Positions 16,813 through 26,444 of a stretch of DNA of 64,000 nt are shown piece after piece (position 1 is the first letter of the stretch; each line of letters opens with the position of its first letter). This DNA comes from Marinobacter mobilis (GTDB taxonomy: Bacteria; Pseudomonadota; Gammaproteobacteria; Pseudomonadales; Oleiphilaceae): positions 372,001 to 436,000 of the forward strand of contig NZ_FNNE01000001.1 in assembly GCF_900106945.1 (NCBI RefSeq), written 5' to 3'. A program made the position numbers and the translations under genes. The notes under the pieces were generated by a model, which saw only the letters and a program-made list of their open reading frames with translations, was not told where the DNA came from and made no database searches.

Positions 16813-18360
16813 TTACTGGGGGATGACCAGGCTGTGGCCGGTCATTTCCTCGGGTTGTTCCAGATCCATCAACGCCAGCAGGGACGGCGCCACATCACTG
16901 AGCGCGCCATCATCCTGAAGCTTCAGTTTGCGTGGGCCGACATAGACCAGGGGAACCGGGCCAATGGTATGGGCGGTGTGGACCTGGCCGGAACTGGGGT
17001 CGGTCATCTGTTCGCAGTTGCCGTGGTCGGCGGTGATCAGGCCCTGGCCGCCCACTTCCTCGAGCGCTTCGGCGACGCGCTGCACACACTGGTCAAGGCA
17101 TTCGGCCGCCTTGATGGCGGCTTCGAGCTTGCCGGTATGGCCAACCATGTCGCCGTTGGCGTAGTTGCACACGACGAGGTCGTACTTGCCGCTCTTGATC
17201 GCCTCCACCAGTTTGTCGGTGACTTCCGGAGCGCTCATTTCCGGCTGCAGATCGTAGGTGGCCACTTTGGGGGAGGGGACCAGGATGCGCTCTTCGCCCT
17301 CAAACGGAGTTTCGAGGCCGCCATTGAAGAAGAACGTCACGTGGGCGTATTTCTCGGTTTCGGAGATACGCAGTTGGGTCTTGCCCAGCTTGGCCATGAC
17401 TTCGCCGAGGCCATTGGAGAGCTTCTCCGGTGGATAGGCGCAGGCGGTTTTGATGTCAGCGGCATACTCGGTCAGCATGACGAAGTCAGCCAGTTCCGGG
17501 TGCTTGCGGCGTTGGAAGCCGTCGAAGCCGGCATCGACAAAGGCCCGGGTCATTTCGCGGGCGCGGTCGGCACGGAAATTCATGAACAGAACCGCATCGC
17601 CTTCGTTGATGGTGCCGTCGCTGTCGCCGGGTTCGCAAATACGGGTCGGCTTGACGAATTCGTCGTTTTCGCCCCGCTCATAGGCCTGCTCGAGGGCGCT
17701 CATCGGATTGGTGGCGGTGAATTCGGCATCGCCCAGGGTCATCAGGTTGTAGGCGGCTTCAACACGATCCCAGCGGTTGTCCCGGTCCATGGCGTAGTAA
17801 CGGCCGACGATGGACGCGACCCGACCGACGCCGAGAGACTTCAGTTTTGCGGCTGCTTTTTCCAGCGACGGCTGGGCGCTGCGCGGGGGCATGTCGCGGC
17901 CATCAAGGAATGCATGGATATAAACTTCTTTGGCGCCACGGCTGGCGGCCAGTTCCGCAGCGGCCAGGATGTGATCTTCGTGACTGTGTACGCCGCCGGG
18001 CGAGAGCAGACCTAGCAGATGCACTGCCCGTCCCGCACTGACGGCCTTGTCGATGGCCTGGCACAGGGTCGGGTTGCGAGCGAAATCGCCGTCTTCCAGT
18101 TCTTTGTCAATGCGGGTCAGGCTCTGGTACACAATGCGGCCGGCGCCGAGGTTCATGTGGCCGACTTCAGAGTTGCCCATCTGCCCCTGGGGCAGGCCGA
18201 CAAACATCCCGGAGGTGTTGATCAGGGTTTTTGGCTGCTGCTGCCAGAGCTTGTCCCAATAGGGCGTACTGGCATTGCTGATGGCGTTATCTTCAGCCGG
18301 GTCCCGGTGGCCCCAGCCATCCAGAATAATCAGTGCAGTCGGCTTGCGCGTCACAGTCAT
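16813..18360 (-). CDS. gpmI: 2,3-bisphosphoglycerate-independent phosphoglycerate mutase
   Basis: The 515-residue manganese enzyme interconverts 3- and 2-phosphoglycerate. The start [19 protein letters not shown] holds metal ligand Asp14, catalytic Ser64 is in [10 protein letters not shown], and the later metal sites are in [11 protein letters not shown] and [11 protein letters not shown]. The frame is open for 210 codons further upstream but that part overlaps the rhodanese gene, so the ATG at 18360, which gives the normal length, was chosen. It is divergent from the rhodanese gene and leads the envC-ctpA-yibQ block. Confidence 0.96.
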   Translation of the reverse strand: MTVTRKPTALIILDGWGHRDPAEDNAISNASTPYWDKLWQQQPKTLINTSGMFVGLPQGQMGNSEVGHMNLGAGRIVYQSLTRIDKELEDGDFARNPTLCQAIDKAVSAGRAVHLLGLLSPGGVHSHEDHILAAAELAASRGAKEVYIHAFLDGRDMPPRSAQPSLEKAAAKLKSLGVGRVASIVGRYYAMDRDNRWDRVEAAYNLMTLGDAEFTATNPMSALEQAYERGENDEFVKPTRICEPGDSDGTINEGDAVLFMNFRADRAREMTRAFVDAGFDGFQRRKHPELADFVMLTEYAADIKTACAYPPEKLSNGLGEVMAKLGKTQLRISETEKYAHVTFFFNGGLETPFEGEERILVPSPKVATYDLQPEMSAPEVTDKLVEAIKSGKYDLVVCNYANGDMVGHTGKLEAAIKAAECLDQCVQRVAEALEEVGGQGLITADHGNCEQMTDPSSGQVHTAHTIGPVPLVYVGPRKLKLQDDGALSDVAPSLLALMDLEQPEEMTGHSLVIPQ

Positions 18361-18504
18361 CACTTGATCCGGTATGGTTATCGAGTTGGAAAACAGGATC
18401 GCTGATTCTACCCGTTTTGCGTCGGTCAGGCTACGCGGCGTGCCTTCTGTCATTGCCGGTGGGTGTGTATAATTCCCGGCCAAATTAATCTGCAGGGTGT
18501 GTTC

Positions 18505-18921
18505 ATGGACAGGTTGTTCGAATTTGTAGTCAATCACTACGTTCTGGTGTCGGCCTTTGTGGCTCTGCTGGCCGCTCTGTTTTTGCTGGAATCTCGCCGT
18601 GGTGGGCAGAAGTTGTCGGCTCAGGGGGTGATTGCCCTGCTTAATCGTGATGAAGCGGTGGTTGTTGACATTCGTGAGCGCAAGGAGTTTAACGATGGCC
18701 GTATCACCGGCTCCGTTCATATTCCGCTGAGCTCCGTGAAGGAACGTGCGGCTGAACTCAAGAAGCATGAAGGCAAGCAGATTGTCGTGGTCGACAAGAT
18801 GGGGCAGCATGCGGCGATGGCGGTTAAGGCTTTGAACGAACAGGGCTTTGAAAATGTTGTTCGGCTCAATGGTGGTATTGCTGACTGGAAGGCCAACAAC
18901 CTGCCGCTGGTCAAGAAATAA
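18505..18921 (+). CDS. Membrane-anchored rhodanese-like protein (YibN type)
   Basis: 138 residues: one N-terminal membrane segment ([19 protein letters not shown]) followed by a rhodanese domain ([23 protein letters not shown], cited by its parts). The loop that normally carries the catalytic cysteine reads [13 protein letters not shown] and has no cysteine, so sulfurtransferase activity is unlikely. The E. coli relative YibN also lies near secB. The ATG at 18505 gives a membrane segment at the normal place. A TATAAT stands at 18468, before the gene. Confidence 0.85.
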   Translation: MDRLFEFVVNHYVLVSAFVALLAALFLLESRRGGQKLSAQGVIALLNRDEAVVVDIRERKEFNDGRITGSVHIPLSSVKERAAELKKHEGKQIVVVDKMGQHAAMAVKALNEQGFENVVRLNGGIADWKANNLPLVKK

Positions 18922-19132
18922 CACCGGCCATGGCGAGTGAAGGGGATGGTTGAACCCATTGCCCTTGAATTGGTGGCCAAACTGCCGCACTGTTTCACAT
19001 CAGCGAGCAGTGCCAGTCGCTAAACTGGGCTGAGCTAAACCGGACTGCGACGGACCGGATGGAAGCACCGGGCCGTCAACACAGAGACAATAACGGGCAT
19101 TATGGCCCCCATAGAGATCGAAAGGATTGAAC

Positions 19133-19633
19133 ATGGCTGATAACCCGCAGGCCGCCGCCGGCGCCCAAAATGCAAACCAACCCCAGTTCGCCCTCCAGCG
19201 CATCTACGTCAAGGATCTCTCTTTCGAGTCCCCAAATTCCCCGGCCGTTTTCCAGGAGCAGTGGAAGCCGCAGGTAAACCTGGACCTGAATACCTCTCAC
19301 AGCAAGATCAGCGATAATCAGTACGAAGTTGTTCTGTCGCTGACTGTGACCACCAAGGTGGGTGACAAGGTCGCTTACCTGGTCGAGATCCAGCAGGCCG
19401 GTGTCTTCATGGTGCAGGGTTTTGAAGGTCCGCAACTGGGTCAGATGCTGGGTGCCTACTGCCCGAACATCCTGTTCCCCTACGCCCGTGAAGCCATCGA
19501 TGGCGTGGTTGGCAAGGGCAGCTTCCCGGCCCTGATGCTGGCGCCGGTCAACTTCGATGCGATCTATGCGCAGGCGCTCAAGCGTAAGCAGGATGAGGCT
19601 CAGGCCGAAGCTGCCGAAGGTCAGGCGCACTGA
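19133..19633 (+). CDS. secB: Protein-export chaperone SecB
   Basis: 166 residues with the SecB core: [54 protein letters not shown] (in part), [13 protein letters not shown] and [14 protein letters not shown]. It holds precursor proteins unfolded and hands them to SecA. AAAGGA lies seven bases before the ATG at 19133. In many relatives grxC sits between the rhodanese gene and secB; the 211-base gap here is too short for it. Confidence 0.97.
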   Translation: MADNPQAAAGAQNANQPQFALQRIYVKDLSFESPNSPAVFQEQWKPQVNLDLNTSHSKISDNQYEVVLSLTVTTKVGDKVAYLVEIQQAGVFMVQGFEGPQLGQMLGAYCPNILFPYAREAIDGVVGKGSFPALMLAPVNFDAIYAQALKRKQDEAQAEAAEGQAH

Positions 19634-19641
19634 ATTGATAC

Positions 19642-19676
19642 CCCTGAACAGCCGACGCCTTCAAGGCTGTTCAGGG
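19642..19676 (+). terminator. Hairpin after secB
   Basis: CCCTGAACAGCC and GGCTGTTCAGGG form a perfect 12-bp stem with an 11-base loop just after the secB stop. The sequence after it is not T-rich, so termination may be weak or the hairpin may protect the 3' end. Confidence 0.55.
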
Positions 19677-19761
19677 AGTTCTCTACCCTTCCCGATTTTG
19701 CCCGTTCAGGGTGATCTCTCCTGAAGTACCCTCGTGAACACTCGCCTGTTTATTTTCTCGT

Positions 19762-20544
19762 TTATTTCAATGGTTCAGCCGGATCCGACGTGACGAGCGG
19801 TTCTGTTGAGGGCTGTTGGGGGGCGCTGATGGCCTCATTGTTGAGACGATCGACATAGCCCGAATCTTTGAGGCCCTGCAAGGCGAGAGACAGGCACGGA
19901 GCATCCTTCAGGCGGGAGTTGTGGATATAGTGGTAAACCGGGGAGTCGAGAATGGGCGCGCCAATCATCAGTTTGGGGTTTACCGCAGCCGCTCGCTGGG
20001 CGTCCCAGCCAAGAGTGACGCCAGCATCGATTCGACCCATTTCCAACAATCTCAGCAATTGTTCAGTGCTGTGGGCTGCCAGTCCCTGTTTGCCGGCAGG
20101 CAACAGTTGCGGGGCCAGCCGGTAACCATTGATGTAACCGATACGGTCGGCGGCGTCGAGGGAATGCTCGTGGGGTATGGCTGGGTCTAGATAGATCGGC
20201 ACCAGCTGTAGTCGGCTGATGGGCGGTTCCAGAGGCACCAGTTCCGAGTCTGGGTTGACCGAGTGAGCGGGGCGCGCCAACTCACCATCCGCCCAGCCGG
20301 TTTCCGCAAGCGTGACCGAGCGGGCCGGAGGTGCCTCAAGGAACTCGACTGTCAGGCCGCACTGCTGATAGATAGCCCGGATGAGCTGTTGCCCGAGGGC
20401 AATGGAAAAGTCCGAGCTTTCCGGCGGGGATGCGATAAGACGGATATCCGGTGATTTCGGCGCGGCTTGGGCAATAGGCACAGAGAATGTGATTGCCAGC
20501 AGGGTAATCGGAGCGATCAGCTTGTTGATCATGGCTGCCGCCAT
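19762..20544 (-). CDS. Periplasmic solute-binding-like protein
   Basis: 260 residues with an export signal (NKLIAPITLLAITFSVPIAQA) and the pattern of the SBP_bac_3 fold: strand PDIRLIASPP at the start, a domain-crossing segment near the middle and the motif LLEMGRIDAGVTLGWDA. Neither cysteine nor a C-terminal tether is seen. No transport genes are nearby, so it may be a stand-alone sensor or an orphan. The ATG at 20544 begins one base after the trmL stop, which suggests coupled translation. The ligand cannot be predicted. Confidence 0.7.
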   Translation of the reverse strand: MAAAMINKLIAPITLLAITFSVPIAQAAPKSPDIRLIASPPESSDFSIALGQQLIRAIYQQCGLTVEFLEAPPARSVTLAETGWADGELARPAHSVNPDSELVPLEPPISRLQLVPIYLDPAIPHEHSLDAADRIGYINGYRLAPQLLPAGKQGLAAHSTEQLLRLLEMGRIDAGVTLGWDAQRAAAVNPKLMIGAPILDSPVYHYIHNSRLKDAPCLSLALQGLKDSGYVDRLNNEAISAPQQPSTEPLVTSDPAEPLK

Positions 20545-20545
20545 T

Positions 20546-21016
20546 TCATTGCGCCCCTGCAAAGTCGAGCTGGCGCCAGGCTTCATAAACTACCAAGGCG
20601 ACGGTATTGGACAGGTTGAGGCTTCGGCTGTTCGGCTGCATCGGTACCCTTAGTAGGTGGGAAGTCGGCAATTCAGCCCGAACCTGATCGGGTAGTCCAC
20701 GGGTTTCCGGGCCAAACATCAGGTAATCACCCTGCTGGTACTGAACCTGGTGGTAATGAGCCTGACCTTTGGTGGTCAGTCCGAACAGTCTCTGTGGACG
20801 TTCGCACGCCAGAAACGACGGAAAGTCGGGATGGACTTTGACCGTCGCATACTCGCTGTAGTCCAGCCCGGCGCGACGCATCTGTTTGTCCTCCAGGCTG
20901 AAGCCCAGGGGTTCGATCAGATGCAGTCTGCAGCCGGTATTGGCGCAGAGCCGGATGATGTTGCCCGTGTTGGGCGGTATCTCCGGCTCGTAGAGCACCA
21001 CGTTAAGGATGGGCAT
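20546..21016 (-). CDS. trmL: tRNA (cytidine(34)-2'-O)-methyltransferase
   Basis: A 156-residue SPOUT-type methyltransferase. The family signature begins [20 protein letters not shown], with the knot motifs [30 protein letters not shown] and YEAWRQL. It methylates the wobble ribose of tRNA-Leu species. It follows the thiolase gene by 12 bases on the minus strand and continues into the solute-binding gene. Confidence 0.96.
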   Translation of the reverse strand: MPILNVVLYEPEIPPNTGNIIRLCANTGCRLHLIEPLGFSLEDKQMRRAGLDYSEYATVKVHPDFPSFLACERPQRLFGLTTKGQAHYHQVQYQQGDYLMFGPETRGLPDQVRAELPTSHLLRVPMQPNSRSLNLSNTVALVVYEAWRQLDFAGAQ

Positions 21017-21028
21017 GGGAATGGGGTC

Positions 21029-22207
21029 TTACCGTTCCACGGCCAGTGCCACGCCCATACCGCCACCGATGCACAGCGTGGCCAGGCCCTTGTGGGCATC
21101 CCGCCGGATCATTTCGTGAATCAGCGACACCAGGATGCGGCAACCAGAGGCACCGATCGGGTGGCCCAGGGCAATCGCGCCACCGTTAACATTGACCTTG
21201 TCAGTATCCCAGCCGAGATCGCGGTTTACGGACATGGCCTGGGCGGCAAAGGCTTCGTTGGCTTCGATCAGGTCGAGGTCACCAACGCTCCAGCCGGCAC
21301 GCTCCAGGCAGCGCTGGCTGGCCGGGATCGGACCGGTGCCCATGATGGTGGGATCGACGCCGGCATTGGCTTGTGCGCGGATGGTGACCAGCGGGGTCAG
21401 GCCCAGCTGCTGGGCTTTCTCGGCACTGCACACCAGCACGGCCGCGGCGCCGTCGTTCAGAGAGGAGGCGTTGCCGGCAGTGACCGTGCCGTCCTTCTTG
21501 AACGCGGGACGCAGCTTGCCAAGGCTGTCGGCGGTGACGCCGTCACGGGGGTTCTCATCGCGGTCGACGACTACGGGGTCGCCTTTGCGCTGGGGAATGG
21601 TGACCGGCACAATCTGGTCGTCAAAGTGCCCCGCCTGCTGTGCGGCAACGGCTTTTTGCTGGGATGCGGCGGCAAAGGCGTCCTGTTCTTCGCGGCTGAA
21701 GCCGTATTTTTCGACGATATTCTCGGCGGTGATGCCCATGTGGTAGTCATTGAACGCATCCCAAAGGCCATCGTTGACCATGGTGTCGATCATGGTCCAG
21801 TTGCCCATGCGCTGGCCGTTCCGGCTATTAGGGACAACGTGAGCCGACAGGCTCATGCTTTCCTGTCCACCGGCAATGATCATGCTGGCATCGCCATTGC
21901 GGATGGCTTGTACCGCCATCTGCACGGCTTTCAGTCCGGAGCCGCACACCTTGTTGATGGTCATCGCCGGTACTGACGTGGGCAGCCCGGCGTGAATGGC
22001 GCTCTGGCGAGCCGGATTCTGGCCGCAGCCGGCGGTCAGCACCTGGCCGAGAATGACTTCATCAATCTGATCAGCGGCAACGCCGGACTCTGCCAGCAGT
22101 GCCTTGATTACCTCACTACCCAACTGGTCCGCGCGCAGGCTGGACAGGGAACCACCGAATGCGCCAATGGCTGTTCGTTTGGCGGCAACAATCACTACAT
22201 CTTGCAT
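21029..22207 (-). CDS. Acetyl-CoA C-acetyltransferase (thiolase)
   Basis: A 392-residue thiolase, normal in length. Nucleophile Cys88 lies in [13 protein letters not shown], and the catalytic His and second Cys lie in [16 protein letters not shown] and [11 protein letters not shown]. Such enzymes condense two acetyl-CoA in polyhydroxyalkanoate or ketone-body metabolism, or run in reverse in degradation. No PHA synthase or reductase neighbour is present, so the pathway is open. It starts at the ATG at 22207, after GGAG. Confidence 0.93.
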   Translation of the reverse strand: MQDVVIVAAKRTAIGAFGGSLSSLRADQLGSEVIKALLAESGVAADQIDEVILGQVLTAGCGQNPARQSAIHAGLPTSVPAMTINKVCGSGLKAVQMAVQAIRNGDASMIIAGGQESMSLSAHVVPNSRNGQRMGNWTMIDTMVNDGLWDAFNDYHMGITAENIVEKYGFSREEQDAFAAASQQKAVAAQQAGHFDDQIVPVTIPQRKGDPVVVDRDENPRDGVTADSLGKLRPAFKKDGTVTAGNASSLNDGAAAVLVCSAEKAQQLGLTPLVTIRAQANAGVDPTIMGTGPIPASQRCLERAGWSVGDLDLIEANEAFAAQAMSVNRDLGWDTDKVNVNGGAIALGHPIGASGCRILVSLIHEMIRRDAHKGLATLCIGGGMGVALAVER

Positions 22208-22337
22208 GGTTAGTCTCCAAAAGGGGTGAGAGAGGGCTTGGTGTGGGCAGCCGGATGTTGCCCCGCCGAAAGTTTTGCTGGTGGCATTGTAGCCGAAAGC
22301 AGGCGGCTGGCCAAAATGACACTCGTTCGCCCGGCTG

Positions 22338-23084
22338 TCACATATTCAGGCTGCGGCCGCCATCGACTGCCAGAATCTGCCCGGTCATGAACGGAGCGTC
22401 GCAGATCAGGAACGTCACGGTTCTGGCAATGTCGTCCGGGCTGCCGGTCCGTGCGAGGGGGGTCTTGTCCAGAATGGATTGCTGATAGTCCTCGTTGACG
22501 GCGGCATCGCCCTCAGGCCACAGAATGGCGCCGGGAGATACTCCATTGACCCGGACCTGAGGCGCAAGTTCCTTCGCCCAGGCCTTGGTCAGGGCCGCGA
22601 GGCCCGCTTTGCTGGCACAGTACAGCGGGTGGTCTGCCAGTGGTCGTTCGCTGTAGATATCGATCAGATTGACGATGCAGCCACCGCGGGTGGCCAGGGC
22701 GGGCAGACACGCCTGTACCAGAAAAAAGGGCGCCCGCAGGTTGGTGTCCATCAGTGTTGCCCAGTCAGTTTGGGTCGCGCTGCAGGTGGCTGTCGGGTAA
22801 AAGGCTGAGGCGTTGTTGACCAGGGCGTCAAGTCTGCCCCAGGCCTCATAAGCTTCCTCACCGAGTCGGGTCACTGCATCCGCAAGGGCGAGGTCGGCCT
22901 GCAAAACCCGCGCTGAGTCCGGGCGGTCCTGATTCATGCGTGCGGCCAGCGTCGCCGCCTGTTGCGGTCGCGAGCGATGGTGAATCAGTACCCGCCAACC
23001 GTGTTGGTGCAGGCGCAGGGCGGTGGCGGCTCCCAGCCTGTGGGCGGCACCGGTGATAAGGACGACGGGGGCTTGCTCTGGCAC
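22338..23084 (-). CDS. Pteridine reductase-like SDR
   Basis: A 248-residue SDR. The cofactor motif is TGAAHRLG, a pattern typical of pteridine reductases (PTR1/FolM) in place of TGxxxGIG, with an Arg suited to [14 protein letters not shown] replaces the NAG region and [14 protein letters not shown] holds Tyr-Lys; [11 protein letters not shown] is also family-like. FolM reduces dihydrofolate or dihydromonapterin. The GTG start at 23084 lies 13 bases after the cca stop with AGGAAA upstream, so the two genes are likely co-transcribed. Confidence 0.85.
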   Translation of the reverse strand: MPEQAPVVLITGAAHRLGAATALRLHQHGWRVLIHHRSRPQQAATLAARMNQDRPDSARVLQADLALADAVTRLGEEAYEAWGRLDALVNNASAFYPTATCSATQTDWATLMDTNLRAPFFLVQACLPALATRGGCIVNLIDIYSERPLADHPLYCASKAGLAALTKAWAKELAPQVRVNGVSPGAILWPEGDAAVNEDYQQSILDKTPLARTGSPDDIARTVTFLICDAPFMTGQILAVDGGRSLNM

Positions 23085-23097
23085 GGCGAATTTCCTG

Positions 23098-24213
23098 TCA
23101 GCGGTTAAGGAGTGTCTGGAGACGGTGCAGACGTTCGTTGCGAATGGCTGCGCCGAGGGCTTTGCCCTTGTGTCCTTGCGCCATCAGTTCGCGGCTGTCG
23201 ACAACAGCGGTTGCTTCCTGGGCTTGCTGCAGTTGCGCCAGCAGCTCTGCCCGCTCCGGACTCTGGTCAGGGCAGCAGCCGAGGACCAGCAGCAAGCGGC
23301 TGAAACGTTCGGGTTTGCGCCAGGCATCGGCCTGTTCCAAAAACTGCAAGCAGGTTTCGGGGGTGCGATGGCTGATCAGATTAGTCAGCACCGGCGTCAG
23401 GCGACCCGTGAGGGTAGCCAGATCGCGACAGTCGTTCGGAGCTTTCATGGCGCGAGTGCGGGCCAGAATATTGGCCTCGGACAAGCCAGACAGCAGAGCC
23501 GCGTAGCGGGCATCGGTGCCGCCATCCCTGTGATGAATGCATTCCAGTGCGGTGAGGGCGTGCTTGAAGGCTGCAGCTTCTGCGAGTTCAGGAATCAGTA
23601 CGGAGAGCGCCCCGGTCTGTTGCAGAACGCTGAAAAAGGTAGTGGGTGACTGTTCATGGAGCGCCCGTTGCAGTTCCTGCCAGACCCGTTCCGGGACCAG
23701 GTGATCGACTTCGCCGGCCTTGACCATGTCCTGCATCAGGGCCAGGGTGTCGTCGGCAACCCGAAACCCAAGCGGGGCAAAGCGGGCGGCAAAGCGGGCT
23801 GTCCTCAGAATGCGAAGGGGATCCTCGGCAAAGGCGGGTGACACATGGCGAAGACGTCTGGCACTGAGGTCGGACTGGCCATCGAACGGGTCCACCAGCG
23901 CGCCGGTCTCATCCCGGGCCATGGCATTGACGGTGAGGTCACGGCGGCGCAGGTCGTCCTCCAGAGTGACATCGGGGGCACTGTAGACGGTAAAGCCATG
24001 ATAGCCATGCCCCTGCTTGCGTTCGGTGCGGGCGAGGGCGTATTCCTCGTTACTGTCGGGGTGGAGGAATACCGGGAAATCCGCGCCAACCTGCCGAAAG
24101 CCCTGAGCCAGCATCTCTTCGGGCGTGGCTCCTACCACCACCCAGTCCCGGTCTTTGACCGACAAGCCGAGCAGCTCATCACGGACTGCACCACCGACGA
24201 GATAGCATTTCAT
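23098..24213 (-). CDS. cca: CCA-adding tRNA nucleotidyltransferase
   Basis: A 371-residue class II nucleotidyltransferase. The start KCYLVGGAVRDELLG is the GG-RD motif, Asp21 and Asp23 in KDRDWVVVG bind metal, RRRDLTVNAMA and the EDPLRILRTARFAARF motif follow. It is shorter than E. coli Cca and lacks the C-terminal HD phosphohydrolase motifs, as in many marine relatives. It completes or repairs tRNA 3' ends. Confidence 0.95.
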   Translation of the reverse strand: MKCYLVGGAVRDELLGLSVKDRDWVVVGATPEEMLAQGFRQVGADFPVFLHPDSNEEYALARTERKQGHGYHGFTVYSAPDVTLEDDLRRRDLTVNAMARDETGALVDPFDGQSDLSARRLRHVSPAFAEDPLRILRTARFAARFAPLGFRVADDTLALMQDMVKAGEVDHLVPERVWQELQRALHEQSPTTFFSVLQQTGALSVLIPELAEAAAFKHALTALECIHHRDGGTDARYAALLSGLSEANILARTRAMKAPNDCRDLATLTGRLTPVLTNLISHRTPETCLQFLEQADAWRKPERFSRLLLVLGCCPDQSPERAELLAQLQQAQEATAVVDSRELMAQGHKGKALGAAIRNERLHRLQTLLNR

Positions 24214-24289
24214 GCTCAGTTCGGGCTCCCTTTGGTAAATGTGACGATGATTATCGGGGGGAGGGGGTGAAAGGGCAAACGGCGGCGCG

Positions 24290-24325
24290 AAAAAAAGCCC
24301 GCGGCGTTGAATACGGCGCGGGCTT
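24290..24325 (-). terminator. Terminator after the TraF-like gene
   Basis: On the minus strand an 11-bp stem with one mismatch (AGCCCGCGCCG / CGCCGCGGGCT, loop TATTCAA) is followed by seven Ts. It lies 18 bases after the stop codon at 24343. Confidence 0.88.
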
Positions 24326-24342
24326 GCGGGTCGGGGGGCGCG

Positions 24343-25596
24343 TCAGAACGCGGCACCAAACTCGATGGCGGCGCCAAGTTCAGCGTCGCTGAACAGTGCC
24401 GAAATATCGAGGCGGGCACCGAATGGGCTCAGACCAATACCTGCGGTCAGCTGGGTATCCTCTTCGATGCCCGCGTTGTCGTTGTTGCTGGCCAGGTTGT
24501 GGCGAATACCGCCGCGGATCTGGGCATAACGCCAGGCATCAAACTCAGCGCCCACGGCCAGCCACTGGGTGTCGTCGGCGTAACCAAAGCCTTTTTGTTC
24601 GGTCAGGTCGAGTTCAGCGGTGAGAACATGGAATTCGGCGTTATGAGCAACGCCGACCGTCACCCGTGGGTCAACTTCCAGTGTGTGCTGGCTTTCCATC
24701 TTGCTGGGGTCGCTGCTGACGGCGGAATCCAGGTCCATTGGAATCAGGTTCTTGATCGCGACACCGGCGTTCCACTCGTTATTCTCGCCAAAGGTCACGG
24801 CGGCGCCGAGATCCAGGTTGAAACCACTTTCGTCCGTTTCGTACTGGTCGTCGTCGTAGTTGCCGTCGTCAAACCCAGACACGCTTTCGGTGTACTGATA
24901 GGTCATCAGTTGCATGTATTTCGGCGTAATGCCCAGCTGGACGCTGCGGCCATCCTGCAGCTCGAAGTTACGGGCAAAGCTGACACCGAGCTCGGCAACG
25001 GACGAGGCCAGTACCCGGGCCCGGGATTGCAGGTTATTGACATCTGCGGTCAGATCGCCGGCTTCGAGCTTAGCCAGTTCGACATCATCAGCGTTGTCGT
25101 ATTCACCGCGCACAGATGCCTGCAGATTGCCGACGGTGTGAACACCAATAGATACGGCATCGATTGGTACCGCCAGTGCCAGTCCCAGGCCGACGTCAAT
25201 TCGAACGGTATCCTTGTCGATGTCCTGCAGCTGCTGGCGCAGGGTGCCAGCCTCAGCCTGGGCTGCGGGCGTGTCCAGCCGGTTGATGGCAGCGTTGGCG
25301 CGGTCAACGGTGTCCTGGATATCATCGATCTGGTTGATGGTTTCTTCTTCATCGGCGAAGCGGGCGTTGACCGAGGGTAGGATCAGGCCAAAGTCATCCG
25401 CCCATTCGTGCTGACCGGATGCCAGCATCGCCGGGTTGGCGAAACCGGATGACGCCGGATGCGCAATCGCAACACCGGTGCCGCCCATGGCAAACGAGCG
25501 GGCCGACTGAAAATTCTGGGGGCTTGCGAAGGTCGAGGTACTGGCAACAGCCAGTCCGACCGCCAGGGCAAGGCGAGAAAAGTGCGGGTGAGTCAT
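24343..25596 (-). CDS. traF: TraF-like outer-membrane beta-barrel protein
   Basis: A 417-residue exported protein, signal MTHPHFSRLALAVGLAVAS. The mature protein begins with the motif ARSFAMGGTGVAIAHPASSGFANPA (shown partly), shared by TraF_2 and OmpP1/FadL-like proteins, then an acidic helical insert at about 85-130 and repeated amphipathic strands ending in a C-terminal Phe, typical of a barrel inserted by BamA. Databases name this family conjugal transfer TraF, but no conjugation gene is nearby, so the name reflects similarity only. An uptake or surface role is more likely. Confidence 0.75.
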   Translation of the reverse strand: MTHPHFSRLALAVGLAVASTSTFASPQNFQSARSFAMGGTGVAIAHPASSGFANPAMLASGQHEWADDFGLILPSVNARFADEEETINQIDDIQDTVDRANAAINRLDTPAAQAEAGTLRQQLQDIDKDTVRIDVGLGLALAVPIDAVSIGVHTVGNLQASVRGEYDNADDVELAKLEAGDLTADVNNLQSRARVLASSVAELGVSFARNFELQDGRSVQLGITPKYMQLMTYQYTESVSGFDDGNYDDDQYETDESGFNLDLGAAVTFGENNEWNAGVAIKNLIPMDLDSAVSSDPSKMESQHTLEVDPRVTVGVAHNAEFHVLTAELDLTEQKGFGYADDTQWLAVGAEFDAWRYAQIRGGIRHNLASNNDNAGIEEDTQLTAGIGLSPFGARLDISALFSDAELGAAIEFGAAF

Positions 25597-25899
25597 CGTG
25601 ATACTGGCTCCTTCATTAACCGGGAGTTCTTCATTATGGGGTAAGCATGACGTTTTTATCGGGCCAGGGGTTCAATAACCCTGCCACTTTTTTCATGACA
25701 GGTTATTGCAGATAGGCCGAACCATCACGGTCTTTGCGGTAACCGAATGTTGGTTGAATGTAAAAAGCGGTGAATTATTGCCGCCCGTGTCGTCGGTGCG
25801 ATTGTTTTATTGCGCGTGTCTAGGGTAATCAATTAGTTATCGAGGTTGGCGCGAAATTTTCATGGGATTCCGGGAATGACGATTTACTGGAGAATGAGC
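25597..25899. other. Intergenic region before flgP
   Basis: 303 bases with divergent transcription at both ends. A TAAA-N15-GCCG string at 25761-25783 resembles the first part of a sigma-28 flagellar promoter, but the last four bases (CCCG in place of ATAA) do not fit. Nothing else is recognisable. Confidence 0.4.
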
Positions 25900-26436
25900 A
25901 TGATGGTGCGATGGGTTTCGCTGTTGCTGGTAGCCGTACTGGCGGGGTGTTCGTCCTGGCAGCAGAGCCAGTCGGAGCAGAGCGGGTTGGATGACCGGCG
26001 GTTTGATCCGATTGTGGTGCGGGTCAGTGGTTTTGGTACCTACGCGGATGCCAATGATCGCCTGGATACCCGCAAACGCCTGCTGGCCCGACGCGCCTCA
26101 CAGCTGGATGCCTACCGCAATCTGGCTGAGCGGGTGTACGGCACGGTGATTTTCGGCAGTTCCACGGTGAATGATTTTGTCCTCAATAACGACAATTTCC
26201 GCTCCTATGTCGACAGTTACATTCGTGGCGCCAAAATGGTGGCGGTCAACGAGCACAGTGACGGCGTTGTGGAAACGGTGATGGAACTGAAGCTGGAACC
26301 TCGGTTCCGTGCCTGTGTCTCTGTGGTGGAGGAGCGCGAGGTGCAGACCCGGTGTCCGATACCAATGCCAACCGGTAATGACAGTGCCGGCGACGTTCAC
26401 AGTCGCAGCGTCGATTCCCTGTACTATCTGGATTGA
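25900..26436 (+). CDS. flgP: FlgP-type flagellar lipoprotein (LPP20 family)
   Basis: A 178-residue lipoprotein: signal MMVRWVSLLLVAVLAGC with Cys17 in a LAGC lipobox, followed by an LPP20 domain (VSGFGTYADANDRLDTRKRLLARRASQLDAYRNLAERVYGT, in pieces). In Vibrio, FlgP helps form the outer ring around the flagellar motor. The ATG at 25900 has GGAG seven bases upstream; earlier in-frame ATGs lack this. flgT follows eight bases downstream. flgO, the usual partner, is absent. Confidence 0.85.
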   Translation: MMVRWVSLLLVAVLAGCSSWQQSQSEQSGLDDRRFDPIVVRVSGFGTYADANDRLDTRKRLLARRASQLDAYRNLAERVYGTVIFGSSTVNDFVLNNDNFRSYVDSYIRGAKMVAVNEHSDGVVETVMELKLEPRFRACVSVVEEREVQTRCPIPMPTGNDSAGDVHSRSVDSLYYLD

Positions 26437-26444
26437 GTGCCGCT

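Noticed and set aside
16420..18015. 531-codon plus-strand open frame
   Set aside because: Antisense to envC and gpmI, both firmly identified. No protein family pattern.
20750..21976. 408-codon plus-strand frame over trmL and thiolase
   Set aside because: Antisense artefact of two conserved genes.
25846..25870. Sigma-54 promoter before flgP
   Set aside because: TTGGCGCG has the -24 part, but no GC at the -12 position.
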